Assembly (NCBI GenBank): GCA_035535015.1
Contig: DATLQU010000055.1
Location: 1-8,669, forward strand
Source: Palsa-661 sp035535015
GTDB lineage: Bacteria; Actinomycetota; Acidimicrobiia; Acidimicrobiales; UBA8190
Length of the DNA: 8,669 nt
Reading direction: 5' to 3'
The first letter of the stretch is position 1; the number at the start of each line of letters is the position of its first letter. Below the pieces are notes generated by a model. The model saw nothing but the letters and a program-made list of their open reading frames with translations, searched no databases and was not told where the DNA came from. Both the position numbers and the translations under genes were made by a program. Shown here one piece after another: positions 5,515 to 8,669 of this stretch.

Positions 5515-6501
5515 CTACTTGATGGCGACGGGATTGACCGGCGAGCCGAGGGCGTTGGTCAAAGGCAACGGGGTGGCGTCCAACAAGAAGCTGTAGACGC
5601 CGTCCTCGGCGCAGTCGGCGGCTAGCGGGTCGAGCAGCCAGTTCTGGCCCTGGGTCATCCCCATCTCCACCAGGTGCAGCAGATGCACGGGCAGGTAGAT
5701 CTCGGGGTCCTCACAGGGCAGCACCTCGAGCGCCAGGGTGTCGGTGGCCACGGCGGCCACGTCCCGGGTGTGGAACCACTCCGCCGTCATCATGGAGAGC
5801 CCCGGCGCGAAGCCCATGTAGGTGAGCACGTCGTTGAAGTTGAGCATGTTGGCCAGAGGCTCCGTCGCCCCGCCGGCCGGAAACCGGCCGGGCAGCTTCA
5901 GCCGCTCCATCTGCCCCGTCCGCACTAGCACGATGTCGCCCGGCTCGATCCTGACCCCGCCGAGCTCACAGGCGGCGTCGAGGTCGGCCGGCTGGATGGC
6001 GTAGCCGCCGTCGAGGACGTCGCTGCCTTTGGCCCGGGCCACGTCGAGCAGAACGCCGCGGCCCACCAGGGAGTCCACCAGGTGGATCCCGCACTTGCTG
6101 GCCCCGGCCGAGGTCACCGACGACTGGGGAAAGCCGTTGTAGATCTTCCCCCGGTAGCTCACGTGGGCCAGCCCGTCCCAGTGGGTGGCGCACTGCAGGG
6201 GCATGGTCACGACGTCCTCGTTGGAGCAGATCCACTCCGGGTCGCCGGAGAGCGCCACGTTCAGGTAGGACATCGTCCGGATCGGGTTGAACCTCCCGGG
6301 CACGATTCCCTTCTGGACCCCCTCGGCCTCGGACATGGCCAACCCGAGAGGAAAGGCCTGGCCCGTGGTCACGCACCGCGCCGCCCGCTTGCGCACCTCG
6401 TCGGTGATCAGGTTGAGCGTCCCCAGCTGATCGTCGTCACCCCAGCGGCCCCAGTTGTTCACCTTGGAGGCGATGGCGGCGAATTTCTCGGGAACTCCCA
6501 T
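5515..6501 (-). CDS. Cyclase-family metal-dependent hydrolase (kynurenine formamidase-like)
   Basis: This 328-residue protein belongs to the cyclase family (Pfam PF04199) that includes bacterial kynurenine formamidase and isatin hydrolase, which use a divalent metal to open amide or lactam-type bonds. The signature is ATHWDGLAHV (105-114) with likely ligands H107, D109 and H113. GDIVLVRTG (188-196) is a second typical block, and a C-terminal HLLHLVEMGM (273-282) is also visible. It is longer than KynB-type enzymes (about 210) and matches the longer actinobacterial 'cyclase family' group with its N-terminal NNWGRWGDDDQLGTLNLI (15-32). No signal peptide is seen, so it is probably cytosolic. There is no good ribosome site before the ATG at 6501; TAACGT (6511-6516, minus strand) could be a -10 giving a nearly leaderless mRNA. 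No tryptophan-degradation gene is nearby, so the substrate is open. Confidence 0.88.
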   Translation of the reverse strand: MGVPEKFAAIASKVNNWGRWGDDDQLGTLNLITDEVRKRAARCVTTGQAFPLGLAMSEAEGVQKGIVPGRFNPIRTMSYLNVALSGDPEWICSNEDVVTMPLQCATHWDGLAHVSYRGKIYNGFPQSSVTSAGASKCGIHLVDSLVGRGVLLDVARAKGSDVLDGGYAIQPADLDAACELGGVRIEPGDIVLVRTGQMERLKLPGRFPAGGATEPLANMLNFNDVLTYMGFAPGLSMMTAEWFHTRDVAAVATDTLALEVLPCEDPEIYLPVHLLHLVEMGMTQGQNWLLDPLAADCAEDGVYSFLLDATPLPLTNALGSPVNPVAIK

Positions 6502-6541
6502 AACCGCCGCACGTTACTCAGTCATCTCGTGGATCGTCCGT

Positions 6542-6558
6542 TGACCGAGCGTTGGTCA
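6542..6558. promoter_or_regulatory. Dyad TGACC-N7-GGTCA in a divergent intergenic gap
   Basis: Perfect 5-bp arms flank GAGCGTT, with one further matching inner pair (A6548/T6552). The centre is about 46-54 bp from the probable starts of both the cyclase gene and the surface-protein gene. That suits a regulator acting on either. Identical arms and spacing occur at 2180-2196. The dyad before the second tetR shares TGACCG but has closer half-sites, so it is not the same site by geometry. Confidence 0.4.
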
Positions 6559-6567
6559 GATCCTTCC

Positions 6568-6597
6568 TTGTGGCAATGGCGACACTCTCTGTAAGAT
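6568..6597 (+). promoter_or_regulatory. Probable promoter of the surface-protein gene
   Basis: TAAGAT (6592-6597) is a good -10 in one of the few AT-richer patches of the window. TTGTGG (6568-6573) is a fair -35, 18 bp upstream. Transcription would start near 6604, leaving a leader of about 63 nt before the GTG at 6667. Confidence 0.45.
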
Positions 6598-6666
6598 TCC
6601 GGTGGGGATTCGGGGCGAGAACCGGGGAGTATTGCCGGCGGCCCGGTCAGGTCCGGGGGGGCCAGA

Positions 6667-8669
6667 GTGCGTCGAACGGCGGTTCTGACGTCGGTACTTG
6701 CCCTACTCACGGGCACGACCGCCGTCGCGCCCATGGCGGCCTCGGCCGCCACCTCGCCCGGGGCCCACCGCCCGCCCCGCTCAGCGTCGGTCCGGTCGGT
6801 GTCGGTCCGGGCGGCCTCGGGCCGGACCCGGGTCCACTCCGGCACCAGCTGGACCCTCGAGTTGCCCGGCGCCGTCTGTCAGCCCGAGCTCTTCTCCACC
6901 GGTCACACCTTCTCCTCCTCCGACGCCTCGGGCGATGCCGGCACCTACAACCGCAACGCCCTCAAGATGACCTGGACCTCGGGCCCCGCCGCCGGGGACG
7001 TCTACAAGGCCCGCTTCGACAAGAGGGCGGCCGACTACCAAGGTCGCGTCTCCATGGGCGATGCCAGCGCCGCCCCGGCATTCCTCGTCCCCGCCGCCAC
7101 CGTCGTCTGCTCGGTCGTCGGATCGGCCCCCATCCACTCCTCCATCGTCCTCGGTGCCCCCGACTCCGACACGGCCACGGTCACCGGCCGCGGCCCCGCC
7201 CCCACCGGCACCGTCTCCTTCTCCGTCTGCGGCCCCGGCGCTACCTCCTGCACGGCGGCGACGGGGACGTCCCTCGGTGCCCCCGTCGCCCTGGCCGGCG
7301 CCACCGCGATCCCCGGGGGCGTCTGGTCGGCCACAGCCCCGAGCCCGGCCATCACCCCGCCGACCACCGGCACCTACTGCTTCGTGGCCACCTACTCGGG
7401 CGACACCGCCTACCCGTCCGGTTCCGACGGCTCGCCGGCCGACGAGTGCTTCACTGTCACCCCCGTCCTCGCCACCCCGACGATCACCACCACGGTGCCG
7501 AACCCCACCATCGTCCTCGGCACCTCGACCACCGACACAGCCACCCTGACCGCAGTGGACGGGGCCGTCGCTCCGTCGGGCACCATCTCCTTTGCCGTCT
7601 GCGGGCCGGAGACCTCGACGGTCTGCACCTCCACCGCTGCCGTGGGATCGCCCGTCGTCCTCTCTCTCCTCTCGAACACGGCCACGGTGGCCACCAGCGT
7701 CGAGTTCACCCCGCCTACCACCGGCGTCTACTGCTTCTCCGCCACCTACTCGGGCGACGCCTTCTACGCCTCGGTCTCCGACGACCATTCCCCCCCGGCC
7801 GAGTGCGTCACCGTCAAGGCCGCTCCCCCGGCGGCGATCGCCCTGGGCAGTCCCGAGAACTCCATCGGCACCGGTGACCTTTCCCTGGGTGTGGGCTCTC
7901 CCACCAACATCTGGATGGCCGTCAACGGCTACTGCACCTCGAAGGAGAACGGCGACGAGCTCCTGAGCGGCTTCGACGCCACCTTCACGGGCCAGTCGTA
8001 CGAGTGCGCGGCGATCCCCGAGCCACAGACCCCCTACGCCACCACCAACTTCGAGTACGACCCGTCGGGCTATCTCTACGACATCGAGACGCCGGTCCAG
8101 TCGGAGGGCACCCTGACCACCGAGATGACGGTGTCCGCTTACGACCCCAGCTACAACCCTGCTGCGTGCGCTGCCGGTGGCGGCGAGACGCCGGACAACA
8201 GCCTTGGTCAGGCCAACACCAGCATCACCACCAGCTTCGCCCTCTACTACAACCCGACACCCCTCGACCCGCCGTCAGCCGCCGACCTCCTGAGCACGGC
8301 CACTTTCGGCACCAACGACGCGGCCTCGTGCGGCAAGTGGGTACCCATCGGCACCATCCCGGCGGGCGCCGCCAACGGGACCTACCAACTCCAGGTGGCG
8401 ACACAAGCGGGCGAAGCCAACAGCCAGGGCACCAACGGCTACGGCCTGGAGGTGAACGTCGGTGCGTTCGGAGCGTTCCAACGGTGTTCGACCATCGCCA
8501 ACCCGGGATGGAGCAACCCGGACGCCAACAACTGCCCCGTCATCCAGGGCCACAACTTCCTCTCCGTCTACGCCAAGAACGGATCGAACACGGGGACGTT
8601 CTACCTGGCCGACGTGGACTCGGCCTATGACGGAAAGACGATGGAGATCACCCTCTTCGACCCGGGTGA
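6667..8669 (+). CDS. Secreted surface protein with two Ig-like repeats, TadG-like C-terminal region (3' partial)
   Basis: The frame is open from GTG 6667 to the window end (667 codons, no stop), so the protein is longer. An in-frame stop at 6592 leaves this GTG as the only standard start. Residues 1-27 form a signal peptide: RR, a hydrophobic core, then ASA before A28. Residues 59-148 form a beta-rich domain with C71 and C148, a likely disulfide. Two bacterial Ig-like repeats follow (about 158-265 and 279-384), each with TATxT, SGT/TGT, VCGP, TYCF/VYCF, ATYSGD and ECxTV and four cysteines (188, 195, 238, 261; 312, 320, 356, 380). The rest (385-667) is not a family I can name. Its last part, with FLSVYAKN and GTFYLADVDSAYDGKT then MEITLFDPG, resembles the ends of actinobacterial TadG-like pilus-associated proteins, from memory. 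It should act outside the cell, perhaps in adhesion or pilus function. It has its own promoter and diverges from the cyclase gene. Confidence 0.82.
   Translation, partial: MRRTAVLTSVLALLTGTTAVAPMAASAATSPGAHRPPRSASVRSVSVRAASGRTRVHSGTSWTLELPGAVCQPELFSTGHTFSSSDASGDAGTYNRNALKMTWTSGPAAGDVYKARFDKRAADYQGRVSMGDASAAPAFLVPAATVVCSVVGSAPIHSSIVLGAPDSDTATVTGRGPAPTGTVSFSVCGPGATSCTAATGTSLGAPVALAGATAIPGGVWSATAPSPAITPPTTGTYCFVATYSGDTAYPSGSDGSPADECFTVTPVLATPTITTTVPNPTIVLGTSTTDTATLTAVDGAVAPSGTISFAVCGPETSTVCTSTAAVGSPVVLSLLSNTATVATSVEFTPPTTGVYCFSATYSGDAFYASVSDDHSPPAECVTVKAAPPAAIALGSPENSIGTGDLSLGVGSPTNIWMAVNGYCTSKENGDELLSGFDATFTGQSYECAAIPEPQTPYATTNFEYDPSGYLYDIETPVQSEGTLTTEMTVSAYDPSYNPAACAAGGGETPDNSLGQANTSITTSFALYYNPTPLDPPSAADLLSTATFGTNDAASCGKWVPIGTIPAGAANGTYQLQVATQAGEANSQGTNGYGLEVNVGAFGAFQRCSTIANPGWSNPDANNCPVIQGHNFLSVYAKNGSNTGTFYLADVDSAYDGKTMEITLFDPG
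7138..7818 (+). repeat. Two Ig-like domain repeats within the surface protein
   Basis: Copy 1 is about 7138-7461 and copy 2 about 7501-7818. At the conserved ATYSGD motif the copies are 118 codons apart, and 18 bases are identical there (7387-7404 and 7741-7758). Elsewhere the copies have clearly diverged in DNA and in loop length, so the duplication is old rather than a recent slippage. Confidence 0.8.

Noticed and set aside
5534..5562. Inverted repeat TTGACC-N17-GGTCAA
   Set aside because: It sits in the C-terminal codons of the cyclase gene with a long spacer; the arms resemble the TGACC dyads, but the geometry differs and chance is likely.
6781..7788. Minus-strand open frame of 335 codons rich in Gly, Asp and Arg
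   Set aside because: It is antisense to the Ig-like region, with repetitive composition mirroring the sense repeats and no recognisable motif.
6552..7877. Plus-strand open frame of 441 codons rich in Arg, His and Pro
   Set aside because: It is a shadow of the surface-protein gene, whose frame shows a signal peptide, Ig-like repeats and conserved cysteines.

Overview
The window is high-GC DNA with strong third-position G/C bias, GTG as well as ATG starts, and signals that fit leaderless transcripts. Together with a KstR-like TetR regulator, a DrrA/BcrA-like ABC-2 exporter and actinobacterial-style Ig-like repeats, this points to an actinobacterium. Acidimicrobiia is a guess, because no marker gene is present. 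I see no phage, insertion sequence, CRISPR, tRNA or rRNA.

Layout, left to right. (1) 1-268 holds no gene I can support. It carries a 24-bp near-perfect palindrome and three 16-17-bp tandem repeats ahead of an exporter operon. (2) 269-2208 (+) is an ABC ATPase and its six-helix permease, overlapping by 4 bp. (3) 2220-3299 (-) is a zinc-dependent alcohol dehydrogenase, convergent with the permease. Upstream of it on the same strand is a KstR-like TetR regulator (3444-4058). (4) A second TetR regulator (4168-4833, +) diverges from the first across a 109-bp gap that holds a dyad overlapping a promoter. It is followed after 28 bp by pdxH (4862-5476), encoding pyridoxamine 5'-phosphate oxidase. (5) A strong hairpin separates pdxH from the convergent cyclase-family (kynurenine formamidase-like) hydrolase (5515-6501, -). 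(6) 6667 to the window end (+) is a long, open-ended gene for a secreted protein with two bacterial Ig-like repeats. Its C-terminal region resembles the ends of actinobacterial Tad-pilus-associated (TadG-like) surface proteins.

How the parts fit: the exporter pair is one transcription unit. The KstR-like regulator probably controls the dehydrogenase next to it. The second TetR probably represses itself, and pdxH with it, through the dyad over its promoter. The cyclase and the surface protein are divergent and share a 165-bp regulatory gap. The window reads mainly as ordinary chromosomal metabolism and regulation. The parts most worth a second look are the surface protein, the divergent TetR control region, the upstream palindrome and tandem repeats, and a dyad (TGACC-N7-GGTCA) that occurs twice with the same geometry.
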